64,000 nucleotides of DNA from Oscillospiraceae bacterium (GTDB lineage Bacteria > Bacillota > Clostridia > Oscillospirales > Acutalibacteraceae), in assembly GCA_029012445.1 (NCBI GenBank), contig JAQXMC010000023.1:124001-188000 (forward strand). The letters are read 5' to 3'. The position numbers and the translations under genes were made by a program. Below the pieces are notes generated by a model. It was given only the letters and a program-made list of their open reading frames with translations. It had not been told where the DNA came from and ran no database searches. Each line of letters opens with the position of its first letter. Positions within the stretch are counted from its first letter, which is position 1. Shown here one piece after another: positions 42,239-50,830 of the stretch.

Positions 42239-42976
42239 ATGTCATTTGACGCACTGAAAGTTAAAAACGATATAGTTAAATGGATCAGAGACTGGTTCGA
42301 TGAGAACGGCAGAGGCTGCAAGGCGGTCGTCGGAATTTCCGGCGGCAAGGACAGCTCTACAGTTGCCGCGCTTTGCGTTGAAGCGCTCGGAAAGAACCGT
42401 GTTTTCGGCGTCCTGATGCCAAACGGCGTTCAGCACGACATAGATATGGCTCAGCTTCTTGTCAGACATCTCGGAATTGAAAGCGCAACGGTCAACATCA
42501 AAGGCGCATTTGACGCTCTTTCGGCCGAGGTTGAAGGCGCAGTCGGAGAGATGACGGCGCAGGCTAAGAACAATCTGCCGGCGAGGCTGAGAATGTCAAC
42601 TCTGTACGCCGTAAGTCAGACTGTCAACGGCCGCGTGGCAAACACCTGCAATCTTTCGGAGGATTGGGTAGGCTATTCAACGAGATACGGCGATAACGCC
42701 GGTGATTTCAGCCCGATTTCAAAGCTCACCGTTCAGGAGGTCAAAGCTGTCGGCAGACTGCTGGGACTGCCCGAGGAGCTTGTTGAAAAAACGCCGATAG
42801 ACGGCCTTTGCGGAAAGACCGATGAGGATAATCTCGGCTTCAGCTATGCGATACTTGATAAATATATCAGAACGGGCGTCTGCGAAGACGAGGAGATCAG
42901 AAAGAAGATCGACAGAATGCATGAGCTCAATCTGTTCAAACTGAAATATATGCCCTGCTTTGAATATCAGGCTTAA
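42239..42976 (+). CDS. nadE: NAD+ synthetase, ammonia-dependent
   Basis: A 245-residue enzyme that amidates nicotinic acid adenine dinucleotide. The P-loop VVGISGGKDSSTVAAL is near residue 29. TCNLSEDWVGYSTRYGD and the ADFSP-like DFSPISKLTVQEV, followed by TPIDGLCGKTDEDNLG, are family motifs. There is no glutaminase domain, so ammonia is the nitrogen donor. ATG 42239 is used (AAGGGG upstream); the GTG at 42230 is too close to the site. It is in an operon with guaB. Confidence 0.94.
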   Translation: MSFDALKVKNDIVKWIRDWFDENGRGCKAVVGISGGKDSSTVAALCVEALGKNRVFGVLMPNGVQHDIDMAQLLVRHLGIESATVNIKGAFDALSAEVEGAVGEMTAQAKNNLPARLRMSTLYAVSQTVNGRVANTCNLSEDWVGYSTRYGDNAGDFSPISKLTVQEVKAVGRLLGLPEELVEKTPIDGLCGKTDEDNLGFSYAILDKYIRTGVCEDEEIRKKIDRMHELNLFKLKYMPCFEYQA

Positions 42977-42990
42977 AATGATAAAAATTT

Positions 42991-43028
42991 CGCCCGGCTG
43001 CGTCAGAAACAGTCGGGCGGTTTGTTAT
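42991..43028. terminator. Bidirectional terminator between nadE and the minus-strand pair
   Basis: CGCCCGGCTG (42991-43000) / CAGTCGGGCG (43010-43019). GTTTGTTAT follows on plus and AAATTTTTA follows on minus. Confidence 0.8.
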
Positions 43029-43051
43029 ATTTTCAGCGGTTGATGCTCTTT

Positions 43052-43348
43052 TTATTCAGCAAGCGCTCTTTCAAGCCAGATGCTGCCTATATCCATAGCG
43101 TTGTGAAGACCTTTCTTTTCGGTTTTCTGAGCGATCCTGTCGTGAGGTCTGACATCGGGGTCGGTGTTTATAAGCTGAACGGAAACCTTATCGGCGACAT
43201 TCAGCCCGCCGAGGTCCTTGGTTGTGAGAATTTGAAACATAACGACATATTTATCGCTCATGTTACCGTAGTAAAGTGTATTTCCGCAACGAACGAGCGG
43301 TTTGTTTTTGTAGGTCAGAAATTCTTTCTGCTCTTTTTTTGCTGCCAT
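43052..43348 (-). CDS. Conserved clostridial small protein (98 aa), unknown function
   Basis: 98 residues starting MAAKKEQKEFLTYKNKPLVR. It contains TLYYGNMSDKYVVMFQIL, VADKVSVQLINTDPD and IGSIWLERALAE. The sequence looks like a compact, conserved cytoplasmic protein, but I cannot give a family name or function. AAGGAGAG precedes ATG. It lies 21 bases after ireB on the same strand, so the two are likely cotranscribed. Confidence 0.75.
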   Translation of the reverse strand: MAAKKEQKEFLTYKNKPLVRCGNTLYYGNMSDKYVVMFQILTTKDLGGLNVADKVSVQLINTDPDVRPHDRIAQKTEKKGLHNAMDIGSIWLERALAE

Positions 43349-43369
43349 ATTAGTCTCTCCTTGCTAAAT

Positions 43370-43615
43370 TTATTTGTTAAGGTAGCTGGTTAAAAGCTCC
43401 TGTAACAGTTCGTCACGATCGAGCTTGCATATCAGGCTTCGCGCGTTGTTGTGAGTCGTGATATATGTCGGATCCTCCGATAATATATATCCGACGATCT
43501 GGCTGATAGGATTATATCCTTTTTCTTTCAGCGAATTATACACAATTGTCAGTATTTCTTTCATTTCGTCTTCTTTATCAAGCTTCAGGGTGAACTTGAT
43601 CGTTTTGTCCGTCAT
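43370..43615 (-). CDS. ireB: IreB-family regulatory phosphoprotein (UPF0297)
   Basis: 81 residues starting [20 protein letters not shown]. It contains [35 protein letters not shown] in short conserved blocks that define DUF965/IreB. In Enterococcus, IreB is phosphorylated by the PASTA kinase IreK and modulates cephalosporin resistance. The kinase is not in the window. The start at 43615 has AAAGGAGG; the longer open frame to 43678 has no site. The usual alaS-ireB-yqgF neighbourhood is not seen, although alaS lies 15 kb away. Confidence 0.92.
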   Translation of the reverse strand: MTDKTIKFTLKLDKEDEMKEILTIVYNSLKEKGYNPISQIVGYILSEDPTYITTHNNARSLICKLDRDELLQELLTSYLNK

Positions 43616-43666
43616 AATAAAACCTCCTTTGCCTGTCCGCGAGCAGCATATTTTAATTACATACAC

Positions 43667-43695
43667 ATTGTATAACAAAACTCACAAAAAAACAA
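43667..43695 (-). promoter_or_regulatory. Promoter for ireB
   Basis: On the minus strand TTGTTT (43695-43690), 17 bases, TACAAT (43672-43667). The AT-rich stretch from here to 43890 holds nothing else I can support. Confidence 0.5.
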
Positions 43696-43890
43696 TGTGA
43701 AAATGAAAAGAAATTGAAAATAAATGCAAATAATTTGAGAACTCTTGTTCCAATATATATGAAAACGCACCCGAACAAATACCATATGTTGAAGAAGATG
43801 GTTTGTTTGTGTAACACGATAAAAAAGAGCGCAGGCAAGACTCAATTTTTGTCGAAATATACAAAGTTGGAATTGTTGCGGAAATTTGTG

Positions 43891-43919
43891 TTGACTTTGA
43901 ACTTTTTATATGTTATCTT
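43891..43919 (+). promoter_or_regulatory. Promoter for the riboswitch-xpt transcript
   Basis: TTGACT at 43891-43896, 17 bases, TATCTT at 43914-43919 preceded by TG. Confidence 0.65.
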
Positions 43920-43944
43920 AGGCGTGTGGTAACAAGTGAATATT

Positions 43945-44012
43945 GCCGATATAGATCCGGATAGATGGCCCGGATGTTTCTACCGTAATGCCGCTCATTT
44001 ACGACTATTGGC
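43945..44012 (+). ncRNA. Purine riboswitch, guanine type
   Basis: P1 is GCCGATA (43945-43951) / TATTGGC (44006-44012). P2 is formed by ATCCGG / CCGGAT arms with the loop AGATGG. The invariant J2/3 GTTTCTACC follows. P3 is GTAA..TTAC with the loop containing GCCGCTC. J3/1 reads GACTAT, whose C (position 74 of the family) pairs with guanine rather than adenine. It controls xpt and probably the transporter behind it. Confidence 0.92.
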
Positions 44013-44074
44013 TGAAAGACATATCATTCTGAGGTGCATCCGCCTTGGTTCTTATATCTTTCCCGGTTATATCG

Positions 44075-44105
44075 GTAACAGGATTTCCTGTTACTTTTTA
44101 TTTTT
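44075..44105 (+). terminator. Riboswitch expression-platform terminator
   Basis: GTAACAGG (44075-44082) / CCTGTTAC (44087-44094), then TTTTTATTTTTTC. Upstream bases 44068-44078 can instead pair over 11 bp with 43943-43953, the 5' strand of P1, giving a clear antiterminator. Confidence 0.9.
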
Positions 44106-44120
44106 TCGGAGGTGAACGCT

Positions 44121-44708
44121 GTGAAAGCTCTTGAAGAAAAGATCCTGAAAGAGGGCAAAGTCTATGACGGCGGCATTCTGAAGGTCGGCAGCTTTCTCAA
44201 TCAGCAGATCGACTCCGACTTTATGATGGAGATGGGCGCCGAAATAGCGCGCCTGTTCAAAAACGAAAATATCACTAAGGTTCTGACCGTTGAAGCTTCG
44301 GGAATTGCGGTGGCTCTTGCGGCGGGTGCAAATCTTCATGTTCCCGCGCTGTTCGCCAAGAAACACAACACAAGCAATATCCAGTCCGATGTCTATTCAG
44401 CGGTCGTTTATTCTTTTACGCATCAGACAAATTATAATATAGTGGTCAGCAAAGACTATCTTTCTTCCGGCGACAGAGTGCTGATCGTTGATGATTTCCT
44501 CGCCAGAGGCAATGCCATTGTCGGGCTGGCCGACATAGTCGCTCAGGCCGGAACCGAGCTTGTCGGCTGCGCAGTCGCAATAGAAAAAGGCTTTCAGCGC
44601 GGCGGCGATGAGCTGAGGGAAAAAGGAATAAGAGTCGAAGCTCTCGCTCTTATCGATAGCATGAATGAAAACGAAATAGTTTTCAGAAGCGATAAAAACC
44701 GTATGTAA
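44121..44708 (+). CDS. xpt: Xanthine phosphoribosyltransferase
   Basis: A 195-residue purine salvage enzyme: xanthine plus PRPP to XMP. The N-terminus is MKALEEKILKEGKVYDG. TVEASGIAVA is near residue 60 and FAKKHNT near 76. The PRPP loop VLIVDDFLARGNA is near 125. It is controlled by the guanine riboswitch, as xpt is in Bacillus. The start is GTG 44121, eight bases after GGAGG; the GTG at 44112 is inside the Shine-Dalgarno. The nucleoside-type ABC transporter follows 45 bases later. Confidence 0.95.
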   Translation: MKALEEKILKEGKVYDGGILKVGSFLNQQIDSDFMMEMGAEIARLFKNENITKVLTVEASGIAVALAAGANLHVPALFAKKHNTSNIQSDVYSAVVYSFTHQTNYNIVVSKDYLSSGDRVLIVDDFLARGNAIVGLADIVAQAGTELVGCAVAIEKGFQRGGDELREKGIRVEALALIDSMNENEIVFRSDKNRM

Positions 44709-44753
44709 TTATTTTACATAAATAAAAAATTTTCTTACGGAGGAACAAAGGTA

Positions 44754-45989
44754 ATGAAAAGAATTCTCGCGATCGTTATGGCACTCGTGCTTGTCGTAGC
44801 AGGCGTCGTATGCCTCACGGCTTGCAAGGGCGGCAACACGGAAACCCCGTCAGACAGCAGCACATCAGGCAACGAAGACAGCAAGGTTGATGTATCAAAG
44901 GTCAAGCTCGGCGTCATTTGTCTCCACGATGAAGATTCGACCTATGATCTTAACTTCATCAATGCTGTCAAGGAAGCTCAGACGACTCTCGGCCTTTCTG
45001 ACGACCAGGTCATCATCAAGAGAAACATTCCCGAATCAAACCAGTGCTATGAAGCAGCGGCAGACCTCGTTGACGAAGGCTGCAATGTAATTTTTGCTGA
45101 TTCTTTCGGCCATGAAGATCACATGATCAAGGCGGCCAAGGAGTTCCCGAATGTTCAGTTCTGCCACGCCACCGGCACAAAGGCTCACACTGAAAAGCTC
45201 GATAACTATCACAATGCTTTCGCTTCGATCTATGAGGGCAGATATCTCGCCGGTATTGCTGCAGGTCTCAAGCTCAACGAAATGATCAAGGCCGGCACGA
45301 TCACCGAGGATCAGGCTCTTATCGGTTATGTCGGAGCCTTCACCTATGCAGAAGTTATTTCAGGTTATACCTCATTCTATCTCGGTGCTAAGTCAGTTTG
45401 CCCGAGCGTCAAGATGAATGTTCAGTTCACCGGCAGCTGGTATGACGAGACCGCTGAAAAGACAACGGCTCTTTCACTTATCAGCAGCGGCTGCGTTCTT
45501 ATCAGCCAGCACGCCGACTCGATGGGCGCTCCCTCAGCATGTGAGGAGAAGAATGTTCCCAATGTATCATACAACGGCAGCACAGTTGAGAGCTGCCCCA
45601 ACACCTTCATCGTTTCATCAAAGATCAACTGGGCTCCCTATCTTGAGTACATCGTTAAGAGCGTAGCAGAAGGCAAGGCTATCGACACCGACTGGACAGG
45701 CACTCTCGCAACGGGTTCGGTTCAGCTTTCAGAGATCAACGACAAGGCTGCCGCCGAAGGCACGAAGGAAGCTATCGAAGAAGCAAAGGCTAAGCTTGAA
45801 AAGGGCGAACTTCATGTATTCGACACCGCAACCTTCACAAGTGAAGGCAAGAAGGTCGAATCCTACATGGTCGAGGATACCAACGAAGTCATCAAGGACG
45901 GTTATTTCTCAGAGTCCGACTTCCGTTCAGCTCCCTATTTCGATCTTGAAGTGGACGGTATCACAAGACTCAATGTCAACTTTGGCTGA
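44754..45989 (+). CDS. BMP-family substrate-binding lipoprotein
   Basis: A 411-residue lipoprotein. The N-terminal helix ILAIVMALVLVVAGVVC leads to a lipobox ending in Cys24 (CLTAC). The mature Bmp/PnrA-like domain starts KVKLGVICLHDEDS; members bind purine nucleosides. Asp and aromatic residues are present in the pocket region (FADSFGHEDH, HATGTKAH). Its codon use is biased toward more frequent codons than its neighbours, suggesting high expression. It is followed by an ATPase and two permeases. With xpt and the riboswitch upstream, purine or nucleoside uptake is a strong inference. Confidence 0.92.
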   Translation: MKRILAIVMALVLVVAGVVCLTACKGGNTETPSDSSTSGNEDSKVDVSKVKLGVICLHDEDSTYDLNFINAVKEAQTTLGLSDDQVIIKRNIPESNQCYEAAADLVDEGCNVIFADSFGHEDHMIKAAKEFPNVQFCHATGTKAHTEKLDNYHNAFASIYEGRYLAGIAAGLKLNEMIKAGTITEDQALIGYVGAFTYAEVISGYTSFYLGAKSVCPSVKMNVQFTGSWYDETAEKTTALSLISSGCVLISQHADSMGAPSACEEKNVPNVSYNGSTVESCPNTFIVSSKINWAPYLEYIVKSVAEGKAIDTDWTGTLATGSVQLSEINDKAAAEGTKEAIEEAKAKLEKGELHVFDTATFTSEGKKVESYMVEDTNEVIKDGYFSESDFRSAPYFDLEVDGITRLNVNFG

Positions 45990-46000
45990 TAATTTCCTGC

Positions 46001-46037
46001 TAAGGCGGGGCTTTTGCCCCGCCTTAATTTGATTTTT
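46001..46037 (+). terminator. Intra-operon terminator after the binding-protein gene
   Basis: TAAGGCGGGG (46001-46010) / CCCCGCCTTA (46017-46026), then ATTTGATTTTT. It likely lowers transcription of the ATPase and permease genes relative to the binding protein. A second hairpin, GATAGGGAA (46054-46062) / TTCCCTATC (46086-46094), follows before the ATPase. Confidence 0.8.
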
Positions 46038-46183
46038 AGCTGATGTCGGACCCGATAGGGAAGGACCGGTTGCACCGAGCGATATTTCCCTATCTGATCT
46101 GAGATATTATTTGATCTTCAGCCGCTATCCCGGAGCAAATGAAACCTGAGACAGCGGCAAAGCAGAACAACGGAGGTAATCAT

Positions 46184-47737
46184 ATGGCAGAAAAAGCGGT
46201 TGAACTTGTTAATATCACCAAAAAGTTCGGAAGCATAATCGCCAACAACAATGTCAGCCTTGAGGTAATGAAGGGCGAGATTCTCGCCGTTCTGGGCGAA
46301 AACGGCTGCGGCAAAACAACGCTGATGAACATGATAGCCGGAATTTATTTTCCCGACAGCGGAAGAATTTTCGTCGACGGCAAAGAGGTCGTTATCCGCT
46401 CGCCGAAGGACGCTTTTAAGTATAAGATCGGAATGATCCACCAGCATTTCAAGCTTGTTGATGTGTTCACGGCCGGCGAGAATATAGTGCTCGGAGTTAA
46501 CGACGGCACAAAATACAACATGAAGAACATCAACAGCCGCATTATGCAGATTGCTTCACGCTACGGCTTTAATATTGATCCGCAGAAGAAGATCCACGAG
46601 ATGTCCGTTTCTGAAAAGCAGACCGTCGAGATAATCAAGGTGCTTTACAGGGGCGCCGACATACTGATACTCGATGAGCCGACGGCCGTCCTGACGCCGC
46701 AGGAGACTCAGAAGCTTTTCGAAATTCTCAGGCGTATGCGCGATGACGGCAAATCAATTATTATTATCACACACAAGCTGCATGAGGTGCTGTCGATATC
46801 TGACAGAGTCGCCGTTCTGAGAAAGGGCGAGCACATAGCGACCGTCAGGACCTCGGAAACGAACGAGGCCGAGCTGACTGAAATGATGGTCGGCAAGAAG
46901 GTCGATCTCAACATTAAAAGAAGCGAGCCGAAGGATCCGAAGCTGAGACTTCATATATCAAATCTTAACAGCACTAACGATGAGGGAATACTGGTTCTCA
47001 AAAATGTCAGCTTTGACGCTTATTCGGGCGAGATACTCGGTATTGCCGGAATAGCCGGAAGCGGTCAGAGAGAGCTTCTTGAGGCAATAGCCGGGCTTGA
47101 ACATCTTGATTCGGGCGAGATAACATATCATGATCCCAAGACCGACAAAGATGTCAACCTGCGCGATAAGACTCCCTTGCAGATAAGAGACCTCGGCGTA
47201 CGCCTTTCATTTGTTCCCGAGGACAGGCTCGGAATGGGACTTGTCGGTAACATGAACATTACGGATAACATGATGCTGCGCTCCTATCGCAGAGGAAAGT
47301 CTGCGTTTCTTGACAGAAAGAAGCCCAAGGAGCTGGCGGAAAAGATAATAAAAGACCTTGAGGTCGTCACTCCCGGAACCGCAACTCCCGTCCGGCGCTT
47401 ATCGGGCGGCAATGTTCAGAAGGTTCTTGTCGGCAGAGAGATCGCCGCCGCGCCGTCGGTGCTGATGGCGGCCTACCCCGTCAGAGGACTTGATATAAAT
47501 TCTTCATATATGATATATAACCTGCTGACAAAGCAGAAAGAGGCCGGCGTGGCGGTTATTTTCGTCGGCGAAGACCTCGATGTTCTCATTGAGCTGTGCG
47601 ACCGGATACTTGTCATAAACGGCGGCAAGGTCACCGGAATTGTTGACGGAAGAACGGCGAAAAAAGAAGAAATCGGTCTGCTGATGACGAAGACCGACAA
47701 AATTGAAAACGAGGAGGCAACAGACGATGCAGAATAA
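46184..47737 (+). CDS. BMP-type ABC transporter, double ATP-binding protein
   Basis: A 517-residue protein with two ATPase domains, as in nucleoside and sugar importers of this class. The first has Walker A GENGCGKTT near residue 38, a signature region MSVSEKQTVEI (degenerate in place of LSxGxxQ), and Walker B ILILDEPTAVLTP. The second has GIAGSGQRE, the LSGGNVQKV signature, and a degenerate Walker B MAAYPVRGLD. One site is therefore probably catalytic and one degenerate. The start at 46184 has CGGAGG. It overlaps the first permease by 11 bases. Confidence 0.94.
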   Translation: MAEKAVELVNITKKFGSIIANNNVSLEVMKGEILAVLGENGCGKTTLMNMIAGIYFPDSGRIFVDGKEVVIRSPKDAFKYKIGMIHQHFKLVDVFTAGENIVLGVNDGTKYNMKNINSRIMQIASRYGFNIDPQKKIHEMSVSEKQTVEIIKVLYRGADILILDEPTAVLTPQETQKLFEILRRMRDDGKSIIIITHKLHEVLSISDRVAVLRKGEHIATVRTSETNEAELTEMMVGKKVDLNIKRSEPKDPKLRLHISNLNSTNDEGILVLKNVSFDAYSGEILGIAGIAGSGQRELLEAIAGLEHLDSGEITYHDPKTDKDVNLRDKTPLQIRDLGVRLSFVPEDRLGMGLVGNMNITDNMMLRSYRRGKSAFLDRKKPKELAEKIIKDLEVVTPGTATPVRRLSGGNVQKVLVGREIAAAPSVLMAAYPVRGLDINSSYMIYNLLTKQKEAGVAVIFVGEDLDVLIELCDRILVINGGKVTGIVDGRTAKKEEIGLLMTKTDKIENEEATDDAE

Positions 47738-48818
47738 AGAAGAAAAGGTACATGAGCCGCTTTTTCATGTTTCTAAACGCAGCTCAATGCCGCTGTGGGA
47801 ATCGACGGCAATAAGGGTTGCTTCAATATTGCTGGCTCTGCTTCTTTGCGGCCTGCTCGTGGCTCTCTTTCTCGGCAAGAACCCCGCCGATTTTTATGTT
47901 TCGCTTTTCAAGGGCTCTTTCGGCTCTCAGAGAAAGATCTGGAAGCTGCTCAAGGATATAGCCGTTCTGCTTTGCATTTCGGTTGCCGTTACTCCGGCGT
48001 TCAGAATGAAATTCTGGAATATCGGCGCGGAGGGCCAGACTCTTGTCGGCGCTCTCGCCTCAGCCGCCTGCATGTATTATCTCGGCGGAAAAATTCCCGA
48101 GGCGGCTCTTATTGCCTTAATGTTTGTTTCATCGGTGCTGGCCGGCGCTGTCTGGGGCTTGTTCCCGGCCGTATGCAAGGCTTTGTGGAACACGAACGAA
48201 ACTCTGTTCACGCTGATGATGAACTATGTTGCGACCTTCTTTGTCGCTTTCTGCCTTATAAAATGGACTCCGGACGGCTCAAGCTCACTTGGAATCCTTG
48301 AGCACGGACATCTTCCGAGACTCTTCGGCAACGAATATATACTTCTGATAATCGTTGTTGTTCTCCTGACGGTGGGAATGTATATTTATCTTGACTACTC
48401 AAAGCACGGCTATGAGATATCGGTCGTCGGCGAAAGCAACAGGACGGCCTGCTATATCGGTATTGATGTTAAAAAGGTAATCATCAGAACGATGCTCGTT
48501 TCGGGTGCGGTCTGCGGTCTGGCCGGCTTTCTTATCGTCGGCGCGCTCGATCACTCTATCACAACGGAAACTGTCGGCGGTCTCGGCTTCACGGCTATAA
48601 TGGTTTCGTGGCTTGCCAAATTCAATCCGCTTCTGATGTTTGTGACCTCGTTCCTGATAGTGTTCCTCAACCAGGGCGCATCTCAGGTGTCGCAGTCATT
48701 CAATATCAGCAACGCTTTCCCGAATGTTGTTGTCGGAATTATTCTGTTCTTCATAATCGGCTGCGAATTCTTTATAAATTATAAGATCAATTTCCGTTCA
48801 AGGAAGGAGGTCAAATAA
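47727..48818 (+). CDS. BMP-type ABC transporter permease 1
   Basis: A 363-residue membrane protein of the BPD_transp_2 family. About nine hydrophobic segments begin near residue 32. FRMKFWNIGAEGQTLVGA and the coupling region GYEISVVGESNRTACYIGI followed by GALDHSITTETVGGLGFTAI are typical of YufP-like permeases. The start at 47727 uses GAGGAGG inside the end of the ATPase gene, so translation is coupled. Confidence 0.93.
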   Translation: MQNKEEKVHEPLFHVSKRSSMPLWESTAIRVASILLALLLCGLLVALFLGKNPADFYVSLFKGSFGSQRKIWKLLKDIAVLLCISVAVTPAFRMKFWNIGAEGQTLVGALASAACMYYLGGKIPEAALIALMFVSSVLAGAVWGLFPAVCKALWNTNETLFTLMMNYVATFFVAFCLIKWTPDGSSSLGILEHGHLPRLFGNEYILLIIVVVLLTVGMYIYLDYSKHGYEISVVGESNRTACYIGIDVKKVIIRTMLVSGAVCGLAGFLIVGALDHSITTETVGGLGFTAIMVSWLAKFNPLLMFVTSFLIVFLNQGASQVSQSFNISNAFPNVVVGIILFFIIGCEFFINYKINFRSRKEVK

Positions 48819-48819
48819 G

Positions 48820-49779
48820 ATGACTGTTTTACTCAAGATTCTTGATTATTTGCTCAGCGCCGTTCCTCTCGGAATGACCTTCCTTTACGGCTCGGTCGGC
48901 GAGATCCTCATTGAAAAGGTCGGTCACCTAAATCTCGGTATTCCCGGCGTCATGTGCGTCGGAGCCGCAAGCGGCTGCGCTGCGCTTCAGGCTATGTATG
49001 AAAGCGGTATTCCGTCGGCACTTATAGTTATTTTCTCGATACTCGCGGCTTTTGCCGGTGCAGCTATGATGGGCGCCGTTTACAGCCTGCTGACCGTCAC
49101 TCTCAAGGCCAACCAGAATGTCACCGGTCTCGCCATGACGACTTTCGGCGTCGGTATGATGAAATTTGTTATGTCAAAGCTGACTAACATCAGATATCTT
49201 TATGCGCTGAAGCTGTTCCGCTTTCCTTTTGCCGAAAGCGACAATTCACTGAAATACTGCGGCGTTATGGTATTTCTTGCCGTGATAATCGCCGTTGTGG
49301 CTTCCTTTATTCTCAACAGGACCAGAACGGGACTTTATATCAAGGCGATCGGTGAAAATCCCGCAACGGCCGACGCGGTGGGAATCAATGTCAACGGCTA
49401 TAAATACGCCGTGACCTGCATAGGCTGCGGAATTTCCGGCTTGGGCGGACTGTTTTATATCATGGACTACGCCGGCTCACAGGAGGCGTATCTCAGCATT
49501 GAGGGACTCGGCTGGCTGTCGATTGCTCTTGTTATCTTCGCTTTGTGGAAGCCCATCGTCAGCATTTTCGGCTCTGCTCTTTTCGGTGCGCTCTATGTTG
49601 CCGGATCATATATTCCGGGTATCAGAGAGCTCAAGGTCAGCATGGCGGCAACACCTCTTCTAAAAATGCTGCCTTATGTTGTCACCATAATCGTTCTGAT
49701 AATCATAAGCGCAAGGAACAAAAAAGAAAATCAGCCGCCGCAAAGCCTCGGCATGACTTATTTCAGAGAAGAAAGATAA
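48820..49779 (+). CDS. BMP-type ABC transporter permease 2
   Basis: A 319-residue YufQ-like permease with about eight membrane segments. EKVGHLNLGIPGVMCVGA and the coupling segment TGLYIKAIGENPATADAVGI are characteristic. It starts one base after the previous stop, with AAGGAGG. It completes the importer: lipoprotein, double ATPase and two permeases. A terminator follows. Confidence 0.93.
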   Translation: MTVLLKILDYLLSAVPLGMTFLYGSVGEILIEKVGHLNLGIPGVMCVGAASGCAALQAMYESGIPSALIVIFSILAAFAGAAMMGAVYSLLTVTLKANQNVTGLAMTTFGVGMMKFVMSKLTNIRYLYALKLFRFPFAESDNSLKYCGVMVFLAVIIAVVASFILNRTRTGLYIKAIGENPATADAVGINVNGYKYAVTCIGCGISGLGGLFYIMDYAGSQEAYLSIEGLGWLSIALVIFALWKPIVSIFGSALFGALYVAGSYIPGIRELKVSMAATPLLKMLPYVVTIIVLIIISARNKKENQPPQSLGMTYFREER

Positions 49780-49797
49780 AACCTATTCGGATATCCG

Positions 49798-49832
49798 GCG
49801 CAGCCGCTCTTGCGGCTGCGCTGATTCTTTCG
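49798..49832 (+). terminator. Terminator after the nucleoside transporter operon
   Basis: GCGCAGCCGC (49798-49807) / GCGGCTGCGC (49812-49821), loop TCTT, then TGATTCTTT. Confidence 0.75.
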
Positions 49833-49901
49833 GCGAGGCGAGAAACGCTGTTTATCTGCCGGCACTCCGTAGGCTTTCATAATTTAAATCGCCTTTATCT
49901 C

Positions 49902-49930
49902 TTGAAATTGTTTCTCCGCCGTGATATAAT
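49902..49930 (+). promoter_or_regulatory. Promoter for the second CDF gene
   Basis: TTGAAA at 49902-49907, 17 bases, TATAAT at 49925-49930. Confidence 0.75.
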
Positions 49931-49957
49931 CATTCTGCTTGGCATAGGGGTGATATT

Positions 49958-50794
49958 ATGAAAAAGCAAAGCGGAATACTCGGCGTGTGCGCCTTTGCGT
50001 TCGGCGCAAATATGGCGCTTTTTCTTATTAAGCTCTATGTCGGACTCAGCGCTGACAGCATCAGCATTTTCTCCGACGCCGTCAACAATCTTTTCGACTC
50101 GCTGTCGGGACTTCTGTCGCTTATATGTCTTGGCGCCGTGATTAAATCGAGCGATCCTTCGACTCAAAGCATAGTGAAAAAAAGCGAGCAGCTGCTGTCC
50201 TTTATCATGGCGATAATCGTTGCGCTGACGGGCTTTTACTTCGCCTATTCGTCGCTGGAAAGGTTGATGTACCCCACACCTGTGTGGTATATGGAAAAGT
50301 ATCTCATAATGCTTTTGCTGACAGCTGCGGCCAAGATCGTCATGTGGTTTGTTTACAGGCTGTGGTCGAAAAATGTCGACTCGCCGGTCATAAAGGTCAT
50401 GTCGTTTGACTGCATTCTCGACTTTTTCATAACATGCGTCACAATACTGACATTGATACTCTCGAAGAACGGCGGTTATTCGTTCGACGCGATATTCGGC
50501 CTGATAATAAGTACGGTCATAGTGGTATCGGCAGTCAGAATGACCGTCACGGGGGCGGCGCAGCTTATAAATTATGTTTCGGCTGACAGGCGAAATGCTG
50601 TTGAAGAAGCTCTTGAGGGCCTTGGTGACGGAATAAAGCCCGAAAGCGTCACATATTATGCCGACGGAGACCGCATCAGCGCCTATGTCAGAATCTCAGA
50701 GCAGGAGCTTGAAAAAGCCTCCGGAAATATCGACAAAGTGAAAATTGAATGTATTAAAAAAGCGGATGTCGATCTGATTTTCGTCAAGCCGTAA
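49958..50794 (+). CDS. Cation diffusion facilitator family transporter (second)
   Basis: A 278-residue CDF protein, shorter than the one at 4076. The first metal motif is SIFSDAVNNLFDSLSG and the second MSFDCILDFFITCV. Both keep two aspartates but lack the histidines of zinc transporters. That pattern is closer to iron/manganese-type CDFs, though specificity remains a guess. Six hydrophobic segments are followed by a short C-terminal cytoplasmic domain. AGGGG precedes the ATG. It has its own promoter. Confidence 0.88.
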   Translation: MKKQSGILGVCAFAFGANMALFLIKLYVGLSADSISIFSDAVNNLFDSLSGLLSLICLGAVIKSSDPSTQSIVKKSEQLLSFIMAIIVALTGFYFAYSSLERLMYPTPVWYMEKYLIMLLLTAAAKIVMWFVYRLWSKNVDSPVIKVMSFDCILDFFITCVTILTLILSKNGGYSFDAIFGLIISTVIVVSAVRMTVTGAAQLINYVSADRRNAVEEALEGLGDGIKPESVTYYADGDRISAYVRISEQELEKASGNIDKVKIECIKKADVDLIFVKP

Positions 50795-50830
50795 AAATAC
50801 CGAAAGGAGAACGGGAAATCCCGGAAAAGT

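Noticed and set aside
43714..43932. 72-aa frame before the guanine riboswitch
   Set aside because: AT-rich, no ribosome site, and it runs across the promoter at 43891-43919.
46054..46094. Hairpin before the ABC ATPase as a second riboswitch
   Set aside because: Only a single 9-bp stem. No match to known aptamer cores; probably an intercistronic stability or attenuation structure.
46184..47737. Degenerate Walker B in the second ATPase half as gene decay
   Set aside because: Asymmetric double ATPases with one altered site are normal in BMP and sugar-type importers, and the frame is intact.
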